From: Nitrosospira sp.
GTDB lineage: Bacteria; Pseudomonadota; Gammaproteobacteria; Burkholderiales; Nitrosomonadaceae
Assembly: GCA_013821425.1 (NCBI GenBank)
Contig: JACDGV010000010.1
Coordinates: 31,064-95,063, forward strand
Reading direction: 5' to 3'
DNA length: 64,000 bases
Shown in pieces: positions 28,271 to 38,051 of this stretch. The stretch's first letter is position 1. Each line of letters starts with the position of its first letter. Position numbers and translations under genes: made by a program. Under the pieces are notes generated by a model. The model ran no database searches, was not told where the DNA came from, and worked only from the letters and a program-made list of their open reading frames with translations.

Positions 28271-29047
28271 ATGACGATGGAATTTGACGTAGTCACGCTG
28301 TTTCCCGAAATGTTCGACGCAATTACCAAATATGGCGTCACCGGCAGGGCTAACGGAAATGTATATCATTTGCAGACGTGGAACCCGCGCCAGTTCACAG
28401 ACGATAATTACCACACCGTAGATGACCGTCCCTATGGGGGCGGGCCGGGAATGGTGATGCTGGCGAAACCGCTGGAAAAAGCCGTCACGGCGGCGAGAAA
28501 CAGGCAGGAAGCGAAGGGCCTCGGGGGAATTAACGGCACGAAGGTGATCTACCTTTCTCCCCAGGGACGCTCCCTGAATCATGACGTAGTAATGGAACTA
28601 TCACAATTACCGGCGCTGGTGCTACTGGCGGGGCGCTACGAGGGGGTCGATGAGCGCTTAATAGAGCGCCAGGCGGATTATGAAATTTCCATTGGCGATT
28701 ATGTGCTCTCTGGCGGAGAGTTGGCGGCAATGGTACTGATAGACTGTCTGGTGCGGCAAATGCCAGGCGTGCTCGGGGACCCCGAGTCCGCCCGCCAGGA
28801 ATCGTTTACAAGCGGATTACTGGATTTTCCCCAGTACACGCGACCTGAGGTTTATCAGGGAGCTGTTGTGCCTGAAGTTTTGATGTCTGGCAATCATGCC
28901 AGAATCAAGCGCTGGCGTTTGCAGCAGTCGCTGGGCAGGACATGGCTTAGACGGCCGGATATGCTCGCATTGAAAATCGAGAACGGTCTCAGCGGGGAAG
29001 AGAAGAAGTTGCTGGAAGAATTTCAGCGTGCCTATGAAACCAATTAA
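28271..29047 (+). CDS. trmD: tRNA (guanine-N1)-methyltransferase
   Basis: Methylates G37 of tRNAs using S-adenosylmethionine and prevents +1 frameshifting. Typical knotted SPOUT motifs: G-R-Y-E-G-V-D-E-R and [12 protein letters not shown]. 258 aa. It starts 1 bp after rimM; an ATG two codons later could also be used. Confidence 0.96.
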   Translation: MTMEFDVVTLFPEMFDAITKYGVTGRANGNVYHLQTWNPRQFTDDNYHTVDDRPYGGGPGMVMLAKPLEKAVTAARNRQEAKGLGGINGTKVIYLSPQGRSLNHDVVMELSQLPALVLLAGRYEGVDERLIERQADYEISIGDYVLSGGELAAMVLIDCLVRQMPGVLGDPESARQESFTSGLLDFPQYTRPEVYQGAVVPEVLMSGNHARIKRWRLQQSLGRTWLRRPDMLALKIENGLSGEEKKLLEEFQRAYETN

Positions 29048-29094
29048 AAGCAGCAGCAACCAAGGAATATGAAGCTAAAGCCAAGGAGTCATAA

Positions 29095-29502
29095 ATGAAT
29101 GTGATCGAACAACTTGAGAACGAAGAGATTAGCCGTCTCGGCAAGACAATTCCGGCCTTCGCCCCTGGCGACACCGTAGTGGTCAGCGTCAAGGTGGTGG
29201 AAGGTGACCGCAAGCGCATACAGGCTTATGAAGGTATTGTCATCGCCATCCGCAACCGTGGTCTCAACTCGGCCTTCACGGTGCGAAAGGTATCCAGCGG
29301 CGAGGGGGTTGAACGTACTTTCCAGACTTATTCCCCGCTGATTGCCAGCATAGAGATCAAGCGACGTGGCGACGTTCGCCGCGCCAAGCTTTATTACCTG
29401 AGAGACCGCTCCGGCAAGTCGGCACGTATTCGTGAAAAGCTTCCCGCCCGCGCTGCTGTGAAGAAGGAAGGGAAGGCAATACAGAAGGCCGAGCCGGCCT
29501 AA
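29095..29502 (+). CDS. rplS: 50S ribosomal protein L19
   Basis: 135 aa; [11 protein letters not shown] and the [14 protein letters not shown] motif identify L19, located at the subunit interface. Last gene of the operon. The tail after residue ~112 is longer and more basic than in E. coli (K-K-E-G-K-A-I-Q-K). Confidence 0.97.
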   Translation: MNVIEQLENEEISRLGKTIPAFAPGDTVVVSVKVVEGDRKRIQAYEGIVIAIRNRGLNSAFTVRKVSSGEGVERTFQTYSPLIASIEIKRRGDVRRAKLYYLRDRSGKSARIREKLPARAAVKKEGKAIQKAEPA

Positions 29503-29669
29503 GCTGGCGCCCTCAGGGATTCCAATCTCGGGGATTCCATTAGAGGTTCATAAATCGCTGGCGCAATAGCCAATAGCATCGATACCGCGAGTCAGGAGAA
29601 GGGCTTTTCAATGGGGGCGCGGCCTGTTCTTCAAGAGGCCGCTATTGGGGGGCAAAACCGGAACTGCAG

Positions 29670-30239
29670 TCAACCCCGTTTCGGTTGCGGCTTTTGTTCG
29701 ATTTCCTTGTACCAGATATCATATACTTCGTCTGGCCACAACGATTTGATCCAGACAATCACGTCATCGATTTGCTGGTTTGTCAGCTTTCCATCCCACG
29801 GCGGCATACCGCCATCCGGGCTACCTTCCCGGATCATCTTTTCCAGCGTTTCAGTTGAGTGATGCCATGCATGGGCGCTGCCGTCCAGTGGTGGTGGCGG
29901 GTATCTGCCGTCGGCACCCGGGTGGCGCCACCCTGGGGTGGCTTCCCCGTTTGGTCCATGACAACTGGCACAGCTTGCACGATACACAGTCTCCCCACGC
30001 TTGATTTTTTCTGGATCAAGGTTCCGTGCCGCCAGGTTTTTGGGTTCCACAGGAGCAGCGGCAGAGGGCATCTGCTCAGCAGCAGGCTGGCCGGTTTCGC
30101 CAGTCGAAGGCGCCGAGGAAACAACAGGTCCTGGAGTCTCCGTGGATGGCGTCGGTATTGATGGAGGTGGCTTTGACTCACCGCAGCCAGCGATAAATCC
30201 CGCTAACATTCCCGACAGGAGAAAAGAACGAATCATCAT
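29670..30239 (-). CDS. Lipoprotein c-type cytochrome
   Basis: About 189 aa. A short signal peptide ends in lipobox I-A-G-C, so it is likely membrane-anchored in the periplasm. A proline/serine-rich linker (residues ~20-80) leads to a single heme-c domain with C-A-S-C-H and the distal methionine probably in G-G-M-P-P-W. Likely an electron carrier; partner unknown. The ATG at 30239 is preferred, with a second ATG immediately after. Same strand as DUF411 and cupredoxin genes, about 110 bp downstream. Confidence 0.85.
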   Translation of the reverse strand: MMIRSFLLSGMLAGFIAGCGESKPPPSIPTPSTETPGPVVSSAPSTGETGQPAAEQMPSAAAPVEPKNLAARNLDPEKIKRGETVYRASCASCHGPNGEATPGWRHPGADGRYPPPPLDGSAHAWHHSTETLEKMIREGSPDGGMPPWDGKLTNQQIDDVIVWIKSLWPDEVYDIWYKEIEQKPQPKRG

Positions 30240-30351
30240 GATTGCTTTTGCCTTTCGTGCTCGTCGCATTTGGGAAGCCCTTGACGGTGATTCACCGATC
30301 CGGGATTTCCTTTAATTGTACACGGAGATAGGGTGAGGGGATTACATCGCC

Positions 30352-30834
30352 CTATTTCAGTCTCATCATGGATTCGTTGGGGTCGGACGGACGATAGCGG
30401 TTATATACGGCCGTATCACCCTGCTTGTTGATTAGAAGCACGTCGTAGGGATCACTGCGGGCCCCTTCCATTCCGGGAGAGCCGTGCGGCATGTCTGGAA
30501 CGGCGAGGCCAATGGCGCGGGGGCGTTCCTTGAGCAACCGCTTGATATCCGCTGCCGGCACGTGGCCCTCAATCGCGTAGCCGTCAACCAGGGCTGTATG
30601 GCATGAACCCAGCTTGGTAGCGATTCCGGCGCGCTCGCGTGCCTCCTTGTTGCCCACATCGTGGCTGTTGACGGTAAAGCCGTGTGCCCGCATATGGTCG
30701 ACCCATTTGGCGCAGCATTTGCACGTCGCGCTCTTGTAAACCTCGACCGTTGCCGCAGCGACGTGGGTGGCAAGTCCCCCTAAAGCGCTGATGAGTATCG
30801 ACCCGGTCAATAATGCACGTAGAGATGTTTTCAT
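30352..30834 (-). CDS. DUF411 periplasmic metal-binding protein
   Basis: 160 aa with a signal peptide (cleavage near T-H-V-A-A-A) and the DUF411 motif S-A-T-C-K-C-C-A-K-W, a cysteine cluster suited to copper, then G-S-C-H-T-A and H-V-P-A-A-D-I-K-R-L-L. The family is often found with copper resistance or copper enzymes. Its ATG overlaps the cupredoxin stop codon as ATGA, so the two proteins are made together. An upstream frame extension to 30906 is antisense overlap and not needed. Confidence 0.88.
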   Translation of the reverse strand: MKTSLRALLTGSILISALGGLATHVAAATVEVYKSATCKCCAKWVDHMRAHGFTVNSHDVGNKEARERAGIATKLGSCHTALVDGYAIEGHVPAADIKRLLKERPRAIGLAVPDMPHGSPGMEGARSDPYDVLLINKQGDTAVYNRYRPSDPNESMMRLK

Positions 30835-31325
30835 TTGGCTTCCACTTTGATTGTTCCTTTCATACCTGGAAAATTCATACCTTTGAAATGACCCGGCAAC
30901 GGGCATGCGAAATTGACTTCGCCAGCTTCAGCGAAATGCCATATCAGTTCCCTGGTCTTGCCAGGGTCAACGGTGATCATGTTGGGTTCATCAGGATGTT
31001 CCATGTCGGGAAATTTCTTCATCATTTTGCCATGCTTATCTATTTCCTCCCTGGTCCCAATCATAATCTCATGCTTTTTCTTGCCGGTGTTCTTCAACAC
31101 AAATCTTATCGTTTCTCCCTGTTTCACTTCTATTTCAGAAGGCCTGAACCGGTTATCCACCATTGTTATTTCAATAGTGCGTGAGACTTGCCCAGGGTCG
31201 CCTGGACTGCCGATAGTTGTGCCTCCATGTTCACCGTGATGATTCCCCGCGGCTAATGCGCCGACCGGGATAAAGTTCAGGGTTAACGCAGACGCGATCA
31301 AAACCGAAACCGAAAGCTTTTTCAT
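30831..31325 (-). CDS. Periplasmic cupredoxin-domain protein
   Basis: 164 aa with a Sec signal peptide (cleavage after A-L-A-A near 26), a His-rich stretch (H-H-G-E-H), then a plastocyanin-like beta sandwich. Likely type 1 copper ligands: His in K-K-K-H-E-I, Cys and His in C-P-L-P-G-H and Met in P-G-M-K-G. A strong GAGGAG ribosome binding site lies upstream of the ATG. Overlaps the DUF411 gene. Probably carries electrons or copper in the periplasm; the spacing F-A-C-P-L-P-G-H resembles copper-chaperone-type cupredoxins. Confidence 0.88.
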   Translation of the reverse strand: MKKLSVSVLIASALTLNFIPVGALAAGNHHGEHGGTTIGSPGDPGQVSRTIEITMVDNRFRPSEIEVKQGETIRFVLKNTGKKKHEIMIGTREEIDKHGKMMKKFPDMEHPDEPNMITVDPGKTRELIWHFAEAGEVNFACPLPGHFKGMNFPGMKGTIKVEAK

Positions 31326-31717
31326 TTGTTCTCCTCTTTCCAGAGAATACGAACGCTATGCTTGCTGACCGGCAATATAGCAAAAAAATGACTCTCGGCC
31401 CAACTCCGTGCAACACAAAGTGCACACCGCCCATTCCCGACTTTTTCCAATGCAGGCGATTTGCCCAGAAGCTGGGATATACTGTCGCACAGGCTTAACC
31501 TGTGCTCTGGCTGGCTCTATGGAAGATAGCTCCATTGGCGATCTGAATGCGCTCATGATATGGCGGTTATCACGTGATACCGGTAGTAGACCGGATAAGT
31601 CGCCCTGGAGTTCCTTTCTTCACCGGGGTCCTGCTTGATCAGCCTGATACGAGCCCGAGTGGGCCGCCCCCAAAAGGAGGGAGGAGGGCGCATTATCATT
31701 TTACCTGCCTCGCACCT
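31326..31717. other. Divergent intergenic region before the large lipoprotein
   Basis: About 390 bp between the start of the cupredoxin gene (minus) and the lipoprotein gene (plus). Contains the cupredoxin ribosome binding site and a purine-rich stretch AAGGAGGGAGGAGG near 31673-31688, some 30 bp before the lipoprotein ATG. Short frames here are not convincing as genes. Confidence 0.45.
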
Positions 31718-32938
31718 ATGAAAACCCGGCATCTGGACATCTGTCGTTTTCCGCGTTCAGCGCGCGCACTGCTGTGTCTGATGTTTGCTTTCGCCCTATC
31801 CGGCTGTGTATCCCCCATCGCTCTCAACCGTGCAGTCGGGGCTTATGATGAGGCCATTACCACCGCGGCGTCTAAACAACTGCTGATGAATATCGCCCGA
31901 GCCCATCACCATCAGCCCATCCATTTCACGGGTGTTTCCAATGTTGCGGCGACCTTCGATTTCCGCTTTAACGCGGGCGGTACTCCTGCACTGGGGGGCC
32001 TCGCCGGACAAGTCCTTATGCCGATATTCGGTGGGAGCGTCGGCGAAAGTCCTACCATTAGCATTGTCCCGATCGAAGGGGAAGAATTTACGAAAAGGCT
32101 GCTAACTCCGTTTCAGCACAGCAAGCTGACTCTTCTGCTCCGTCAGCGCTACGACATCGATCTCTTGCTGAGGCTGATGGCTCAGGAAGTGCGCCTACAG
32201 TCCGCAAACCGGCAGATTTCCTTTCGCAACACGCCCTCCGATACGCGGGGATACGAGATGTTCCGTCGCCTGGTACTTCACCTTTCAGCTATTCAAGACC
32301 AGAACCAACTCTATGTGGAGCCCTTGACCCTGGAACATGCCTGGACCATACCGGCCGGCTCGGTAACGGGAGAAGGCTTTCAATCACTGGAGAAAGAATT
32401 TACCGTGCTCTACAACAAGCAGGACAATACCTATTTACTTCGCAAACAAGTGCCCGGTCCTATCCTCATCACCAATTACGATCCGAATACCTTGACCTCG
32501 GACGAACGCGCCGGGTTGAGTGTCGAAGTGGGGCGCTGGAGCGCCAATGATGTGGCGTTCGATATCCGTTCCGGTTATTTCGGGGGCGAGTGGCCGGTCA
32601 AGGGAAGTTTCCGGCTCAGAAGCTTTCATGCGATTCTTGGTTTCCTCGGCCGTTCTCTGGGTGACGAGCCGGAATACCATGTTGCGAAGGATCCCCGAAC
32701 TCCAGCGATCAAGGGTGATGAAAATCCGGTCGCCACCATGGAAATCATTGTGTCGGACTCAGCGCCGCCGGAGGCCGATGTGTCGATTCGTTCACATAAC
32801 CAGCACTACGCAATAAACACCGGTGGTCCGCTGGCTCGTTGGAACAGGGATGCTTTCCAGATGTTATATCTCCTGTTTCAGATGACCATCACGGATTTGC
32901 CGCGTGTTGGTGTACCAAGCATTACTATCGCAAAGTGA
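31718..32938 (+). CDS. Large lipoprotein of unknown function
   Basis: 406 aa from the ATG at 31718. The signal peptide has a hydrophobic core A-L-L-C-L-M-F-A-F and lipobox L-S-G-C. The mature part begins P-I-A-L-N-R-A-V-G-A-Y-D-E-A and has no transmembrane segment or catalytic motif I recognise; it contains alternating beta-like stretches and a glycine-rich region (G-T-P-A-L-G-G-L-A-G). The frame is open upstream to 31574, but that part lacks signal-peptide features. Downstream yggU is convergent. I do not know the function; an outer-membrane lipoprotein is inferred. Confidence 0.75.
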   Translation: MKTRHLDICRFPRSARALLCLMFAFALSGCVSPIALNRAVGAYDEAITTAASKQLLMNIARAHHHQPIHFTGVSNVAATFDFRFNAGGTPALGGLAGQVLMPIFGGSVGESPTISIVPIEGEEFTKRLLTPFQHSKLTLLLRQRYDIDLLLRLMAQEVRLQSANRQISFRNTPSDTRGYEMFRRLVLHLSAIQDQNQLYVEPLTLEHAWTIPAGSVTGEGFQSLEKEFTVLYNKQDNTYLLRKQVPGPILITNYDPNTLTSDERAGLSVEVGRWSANDVAFDIRSGYFGGEWPVKGSFRLRSFHAILGFLGRSLGDEPEYHVAKDPRTPAIKGDENPVATMEIIVSDSAPPEADVSIRSHNQHYAINTGGPLARWNRDAFQMLYLLFQMTITDLPRVGVPSITIAK

Positions 32939-32978
32939 TTCCGGGTGTGGTGTCCTGTTCAGTGGAAAGCGAAGAGAG

Positions 32979-33308
32979 CTATATGCCTACATCACGGATG
33001 GCTTGAACAGGGCGTCCGGCCCTTCCGTGGACTGCCTTATCTCCAATCACCTTCTGTCGGGATTTGATTCCTTGTTTGAGTGTTACCTGACGTTGCAGGA
33101 CGCCAAATACCCCTGCAAGAAACTCCAGCAGCGCAGCGCTGGCGGCACCTTTTAGCGGCGGCGCGGCAAGCCTTATTTTCAGCGCGTCGCCATGCAACCC
33201 CACAGCTTCGGTGCGCTTTGCGCCAGGTTGTATGTGCAGGATGAGGGTAAGCCGCTGAGCGCTGCTCTCGCAGTGGCACCATCTGGGGTTATTGCCGTTG
33301 CCCGGCAT
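32979..33308 (-). CDS. DUF167/YggU-family protein
   Basis: 109 aa; the family core is visible in H-I-Q-P-G-A-K-R-T-E and I-R-L-A-A-P-P-L-K-G-A-A-S-A-A-L-L-E-F-L-A, followed by S-R-x-K. Function unknown, nucleic-acid binding has been suggested for the fold. The last ~20 residues extend beyond the usual end of the family. Its start overlaps the yggT stop as TGATG. Confidence 0.85.
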   Translation of the reverse strand: MPGNGNNPRWCHCESSAQRLTLILHIQPGAKRTEAVGLHGDALKIRLAAPPLKGAASAALLEFLAGVFGVLQRQVTLKQGIKSRQKVIGDKAVHGRAGRPVQAIRDVGI

Positions 33309-33880
33309 CAGAACAGACGGGATATTTCCCTCTCCATCCCCGCCGCGACAAACAGCAGCAATTGAATGATGATCAAAACAAACAGCGGCGAAAGGTCGAT
33401 ATTGCCTATCGGAGGAATGCGTGCCCGGAATATCCCAAGGACAGGCCGGGTAAAACTGTCGAGTAGCGGGGCAAGCGAGCTATGGGGATTGATCCAGGAG
33501 AGAATGGCCTGCACGATTACCGTCACCATTATGATATAAAGGGTCATCTTGATGATTTCGATCAATGCCAGCAATGTGAGCCCCCCGGCGGCGAGGCCGA
33601 TACTGGAGCTGAAATCGTGACCCTGGAGCACGTGCACGCCTCCAAGCAACAAGATTTGCAACAGCCATGCCAGCAACAAGGTGGAAAGATCCATTCCCCG
33701 GAAGCTGGGAATTATCCGCCGCGCAGGCCGAACGAGAAAATCAGTAATCGCAATGAGAAATTGCGATAGCGGGTTGCGATAAGGCGCCCGCAGCAATTGC
33801 ATGTAGAAACGCAGCAGCAGCGCGAGGGAAAACAACCCCAGCAGGGTATCGAGGAGAAATATCAGCATCTGGTTGAGCAT
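33308..33880 (-). CDS. YggT-family membrane protein
   Basis: 190 aa with two YggT repeats, each a pair of hydrophobic helices with conserved R-x-Y-x-Q-x-L-R-A-P-Y-R-N-P-L-S and W-I-N-P-H-S-S-L-A-P-L-L motifs. Homologues help osmotic tolerance or cell-division-related membrane organisation in other bacteria. Lies between proC and yggU, a widespread order. Confidence 0.9.
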   Translation of the reverse strand: MLNQMLIFLLDTLLGLFSLALLLRFYMQLLRAPYRNPLSQFLIAITDFLVRPARRIIPSFRGMDLSTLLLAWLLQILLLGGVHVLQGHDFSSSIGLAAGGLTLLALIEIIKMTLYIIMVTVIVQAILSWINPHSSLAPLLDSFTRPVLGIFRARIPPIGNIDLSPLFVLIIIQLLLFVAAGMEREISRLF

Positions 33881-33915
33881 AGGGGCTCCTGAAAAACGAT
33901 AACCGCCGGCAGGGT

Positions 33916-34728
33916 TTATAGCTTGCCAAACTCATTGGCCAGTTCGCGTGAGCGCCGGTTCGCAGCATGAATCGCGCGCACGATTATATTCTTGAAACCT
34001 TCGTTTTCGAGGGACAATATTGCGCGTTCCGTAGTGCCCCCTGGAGATGTTACCCGGGCGCGCAGCGCAGTGGCCTCTTCATCGCTGTGACTTAAGAGCC
34101 TGGATGCGCCAAGAAAAGTCTCAATGCACAATTGCCGGGCCTGAGCCGGGCTCAGTCCCAGTTCGCATCCTGCTTCCTGCATTGCTTCGATGAAATAGAA
34201 TACATAAGCCGGGCCGCTGCCGGAGATGGCTGTAACCGCATCCAGCAGTTCCTCACTCTCCACCCATAGCACGCTGCCTGCCGCAGCGAGCACGGACTCT
34301 GCGGTACGCTTCTCTTCCTCGGTTACACCAGGCAAGGCATACAGGCCCGTAACAGCCGCGCCCACCAGCGCCGGGGTATTGGGCATGGCTCGCACAACAC
34401 GGGTGTGACTTCCCAGCCAACGCGAAATATCGTTTGCGCGAATACCGGCAGCAATGGAAATGACCAGTTGGTTCTCGAGCAACGGTGCAAGTTCCCCTGC
34501 CACAGCCGGCAGTTGCTGGGGTTTTACCGCCAGCAGGATGATGCTGCTTTTTGTGATCCCTCGGGCAAGCTCCGCCATCACCTGCACGTTAAATGTATCC
34601 CTTATTCTCTGTCGACCCTCGGCATTGATCTCCACCACGCACATTTTTTTCGGTGAAAAATCCCGTTGCAGCAGGCCGCCAATCAGTGCGCAGGCCATAT
34701 TGCCGCCGCCGATGAAAGTAATATCCAT
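33916..34728 (-). CDS. proC: Pyrroline-5-carboxylate reductase
   Basis: Last step of proline synthesis, NAD(P)H-dependent. N-terminal Rossmann loop I-T-F-I-G-G-G-N-M-A, middle R-A-M-P-N-T-P-A, and the dimer-domain motif S-G-S-G-P-A-Y with G-G-T-T. 270 aa from the ATG at 34728; a longer in-frame start lies 24 bp upstream. Confidence 0.95.
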   Translation of the reverse strand: MDITFIGGGNMACALIGGLLQRDFSPKKMCVVEINAEGRQRIRDTFNVQVMAELARGITKSSIILLAVKPQQLPAVAGELAPLLENQLVISIAAGIRANDISRWLGSHTRVVRAMPNTPALVGAAVTGLYALPGVTEEEKRTAESVLAAAGSVLWVESEELLDAVTAISGSGPAYVFYFIEAMQEAGCELGLSPAQARQLCIETFLGASRLLSHSDEEATALRARVTSPGGTTERAILSLENEGFKNIIVRAIHAANRRSRELANEFGKL

Positions 34729-34984
34729 GTAATCCTCTGGTGCATCGCCCACATGTATGGAACTAATATGAAGCGAGCCAATTGAGTGCGAAGTTTTGCG
34801 GCCACTCCCGCGCCCTGCGGGAGAGTGCTCGCGTAGGCCGATGCGGACGGCCTTGTTGGTTCAGCGGCCAAACAATAGCTTGCTGGCTGATTCCAGGGTG
34901 GGTGAACGTCCGGCGACAGCTATACGATGTTACATGATTGCCACCGATTCTTACACCGTCCCTTTACCCTTCATCCGTACCCGC

Positions 34985-35809
34985 TTATCGTTGACAACGC
35001 GGACAATAAAAACTTGAACGCTGTCCTTGTGTGACTTGGATGATATTTGCCCTACACTTCCTGCAGGGCTTGCCCGTTCGGCCATATACCCAATACTGCT
35101 GCTGGAAGTAGCCAGGATTGCCGCCGCTATCGACAAAATCGCGTAAACTGCTGCCGCCTGCTTTAATCGCCAGATTAAGCGTGTCCTTGACTGCGTGCAC
35201 CAATCGGGCGCACCTGCGAAGCCCAAGCCGGCCCGCCGTGCTCATCGGCGTGATATTTGCATGAAAGAGCGCTTCATTCGCGTAGATGTTGCCCACCCCA
35301 ACGACCATCCGGCTGTTCATCAACACCTCCTTGATGCTGGCTCTCCGGCCCCTGGTTATCCGATACAGGAATGTGCCACTGAATGCTTCAGTTAATGGCT
35401 CGGGGCCAAGTTGGGCCAATAACACATGACTCATGACGTCCGAGGACGTCCAGAGTATCGCGCCGAAACGGCGTGGGTCCTTCAGGCGCAGAATCGTACC
35501 GTTGTCCAGAACCAGATCGGCATGATCGTGCTTCTGCGGCACTGCCGCTGCCGCTGTGGCTATCAGCAATCTGAGGCTTCCGGACATGCCAAGATGCACG
35601 ATCAACGTGCCCTGGCCACAGTCGAGCAAGATGTATTTTCCGCGCCGCGTCACCTTCCCGATTTGCAGACCGCGCAGGGTCTGACCCAGGTCGGGGGGCA
35701 CCGGCCAGCGCAGGTTCGGATTTCGTATCGTGGCGCCGGCTATGCGTTGGCCTTCGAGATGGGACACGATTCCCCGGCAAATGACTTCTACTTCGGGCAG
35801 TTCAGGCAT
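34985..35809 (-). CDS. mutM: Formamidopyrimidine-DNA glycosylase
   Basis: Bifunctional repair enzyme removing 8-oxoguanine. The catalytic N-terminus P-E-L-P-E-V-E (Pro2/Glu3 once Met is removed) fixes the start at 35809. H2TH motif [15 protein letters not shown] and the C-terminal zinc finger C-R-K-C-x-C-P-R-C are present. About 274 aa. Confidence 0.95.
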   Translation of the reverse strand: MPELPEVEVICRGIVSHLEGQRIAGATIRNPNLRWPVPPDLGQTLRGLQIGKVTRRGKYILLDCGQGTLIVHLGMSGSLRLLIATAAAAVPQKHDHADLVLDNGTILRLKDPRRFGAILWTSSDVMSHVLLAQLGPEPLTEAFSGTFLYRITRGRRASIKEVLMNSRMVVGVGNIYANEALFHANITPMSTAGRLGLRRCARLVHAVKDTLNLAIKAGGSSLRDFVDSGGNPGYFQQQYWVYGRTGKPCRKCRANIIQVTQGQRSSFYCPRCQR

Positions 35810-35927
35810 TGGAGTATTCCGAAAGGCATGAGTCAATCACGGGCGGTTTATCCAAGCCCAGGAAATTAGAGGTCACCCCACTCGCGGGAAACCGGACCAG
35901 TCCGATTCCGGAGCCACATCCCCTGGA

Positions 35928-37307
35928 TCATCTCCTCTTCCGTTTCCACCAGATGATCACCCCGCTTGCCAAAAAAAACAGGGGGAGAACGATGAGGAAG
36001 CCCCAGACGATTACCATGAGCATTGATTCGCTTAATTCCAGATTGCTGTCGAGTGTGGCACGAGGTTGAATAGTGATCAGTTCTTCGTCGCCAGCGAGCC
36101 AATTGACGAGATTGATGCCGAAATCCAGATTCTTGCCGTGACCCAGATAAGCATTGGCAAGGAAATAGCCACTTCCGATGACAGCGATGCGCTGCTCACG
36201 GTCCTGCAAGGCTCGACTTAGTGTCGCGGCGATACTTACAGGACCGGATATATCATACATCGGGTCGAAATTGATGCCGGTACTCAGATTGCCCGTCTCC
36301 ACCCATCCGCCTTGCGCGGCTTCCACCAGCGAAACGGCGTGCCATTCCTCGTTTTCGTTGACAGTTATCTGACGGGCAAAAGGAAAAAGCGTAATGTAGT
36401 CGAAATTGTGCGTAACGGGATGATGTCCATAATTAGCGCCCAAGGCAAAAGTGATGGGTGCCTTTAATTGCTGAGCCTGGGGATCAACTACCACTCCCGG
36501 CGTGAGCGTCAGTTCCAGTTTCTCGGCCAGAGGTTGCAGCCCATTCAGGGGTTCCTGATCCAGCAGCCATAAAAGATTGCCGCCGCCCGCGAGATATGCA
36601 AGCAGCTGATCCACCACTGCCTCAGGCAGAGCAACCTGGGGAGAGGAAATGACCAGCACAGCCGTCTCAGGCGGCAGATCACCGGTAATAGCAGGATTGA
36701 CAGAACGTGTGTTGAACCCCTTGGTCATCAATTGCTTGCCGAACTCTCCCAAGTCCCGGCTCGCGATTCCATCCAGTTTGCGCTCGCCGTGCCCCGCCAG
36801 AGCCAATATCAGTTTTTCACCAGAACGCGCCAAGCGCATTAGTGCATTGGTTAGCGCCTGTTCATTGAACGTGGAGAGCTTTTCGCGTCTGCCATTAAAT
36901 TCAACCACCATTTCCCCGTTAAATTGGATACCGGCCTCATGTGCCAGTTGCGGTTGTTCTCCGGGATCAATGAAGGCGACCGTAAAGTCGGGCTTGACAC
37001 GTTGGTAAAGCGAGAGGAATTCCCTGATGATCCTGGAAACGTTGCCCAGTTGCGCGTCCTGCGCGGATGCATAGACGGTGACTGTAATTGGGCCGTCGAG
37101 CTTTTCCAGCACGTCCACGCTTGCGGGGCTTAAGCTGTTGCGCGCATTCTGACTGACGTCCCACTGCACGCGTGTTTCCCATGCAAGATGGCCGAGCATT
37201 CCGGCCACCGATATCAGCAGCACGACAAAAATGCTGTTTTGCAGCAGCCAGCGCAGACGCCGCCCGACATTAACCGTGGTCACCGTTCGCTCATTGCACA
37301 GTTTCAA
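35928..37307 (-). CDS. GldG-family ABC transporter accessory protein
   Basis: 459 aa. An N-terminal membrane helix (about 20-45), a large periplasmic DUF4350/GldG-type domain with A-L-A-G-H-G-E-R-K-L-D and L-A-G-G-G-N-L-L-W-L-L-D-Q-E-P, and a C-terminal helix before R-K-R-R. It is the usual third member of GldA-GldF-GldG type systems. The start is a TTG overlapping the permease stop as TTGA. What the system moves is unknown; the commonly associated DUF4340 protein is not found downstream. Confidence 0.85.
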   Translation of the reverse strand: MKLCNERTVTTVNVGRRLRWLLQNSIFVVLLISVAGMLGHLAWETRVQWDVSQNARNSLSPASVDVLEKLDGPITVTVYASAQDAQLGNVSRIIREFLSLYQRVKPDFTVAFIDPGEQPQLAHEAGIQFNGEMVVEFNGRREKLSTFNEQALTNALMRLARSGEKLILALAGHGERKLDGIASRDLGEFGKQLMTKGFNTRSVNPAITGDLPPETAVLVISSPQVALPEAVVDQLLAYLAGGGNLLWLLDQEPLNGLQPLAEKLELTLTPGVVVDPQAQQLKAPITFALGANYGHHPVTHNFDYITLFPFARQITVNENEEWHAVSLVEAAQGGWVETGNLSTGINFDPMYDISGPVSIAATLSRALQDREQRIAVIGSGYFLANAYLGHGKNLDFGINLVNWLAGDEELITIQPRATLDSNLELSESMLMVIVWGFLIVLPLFFLASGVIIWWKRKRR

Positions 37308-38047
37308 CCCAGTAGCCGCTCGCCATCCAGTCTGCGAATAGACAGCACCAGAAAGATCAGAATGAAAATCACAAAATACGCAAGGTCGAAAGTGTCGATC
37401 ATGCCCCGATTGAAATTTTCGTAATGGGACAGCAAGGAAAAGTTGCGGGTTATGTTGTCCTTGCCTTCGCCCGTGGCGTTATCCATGACCCATAGCGCCA
37501 GCAGTGCCCCAAGCGTACCCGCTCCAGCCGTCGCGGGCGAAGCGCTAAGGCAGGAGATATACAGCCCAAGGGAAACGAAGCAAGCACATATCAGGCACAG
37601 GCCGGCGATATTGCTCAGTAATAAACCAATATCCAGGGGTCCGCCTGCCAGCAGGGACATTGATAAGATGGCAACCAGAGCAACCACGGCGGAAAAGAAC
37701 ACCATCAGACCAAGAAATTTTCCCAATACGATGTCAGTCATCGAAATCGGTGCTGAAACGAGGAAAGGCAGCGTGTGATTACGGCGCTCCTCCGCGATGA
37801 GACGTGAAGTTAAGAGGGGGGCAGCCATCAGGAGCACTACCGCAGCCATGGCAAACAGCGGCGCGACTATCGTTTCGGTCACCCCCGGCGGGTTGGCAAT
37901 CATTATCAGCTGCGGCTGAACTTGCAGGAAAGTCTCCAGATGAGCCAGAAAAACCCACGTCAGCACGAGCTGCACGAGCGCAAGTATCACCCAGGCCAGA
38001 GGGGAGCCAAACAATATTCTCAATTCCTTTTGAACAATGGCGAGCAT
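37304..38047 (-). CDS. ABC transporter permease (GldF-type)
   Basis: 247 aa with six hydrophobic helices, beginning M-L-A-I-V-Q-K-E-L-R-I-L-F-G-S-P-L-A-W, which is the ABC-2/GldF permease signature. Located 4 bp after the ATPase gene and overlapping the GldG gene, so the three form one operon. Confidence 0.9.
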   Translation of the reverse strand: MLAIVQKELRILFGSPLAWVILALVQLVLTWVFLAHLETFLQVQPQLIMIANPPGVTETIVAPLFAMAAVVLLMAAPLLTSRLIAEERRNHTLPFLVSAPISMTDIVLGKFLGLMVFFSAVVALVAILSMSLLAGGPLDIGLLLSNIAGLCLICACFVSLGLYISCLSASPATAGAGTLGALLALWVMDNATGEGKDNITRNFSLLSHYENFNRGMIDTFDLAYFVIFILIFLVLSIRRLDGERLLG

Positions 38048-38051
38048 CGTG

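Noticed and set aside
29619..29642. GCGGCCT...AGGCCGC inverted repeat after rplS
   Set aside because: No T run follows on either strand, so I do not call it a terminator.
34805..34823. CTCCCGC...GCGGGAG hairpin between mutM and proC
   Set aside because: Good stem but no T run on either strand; function uncertain.
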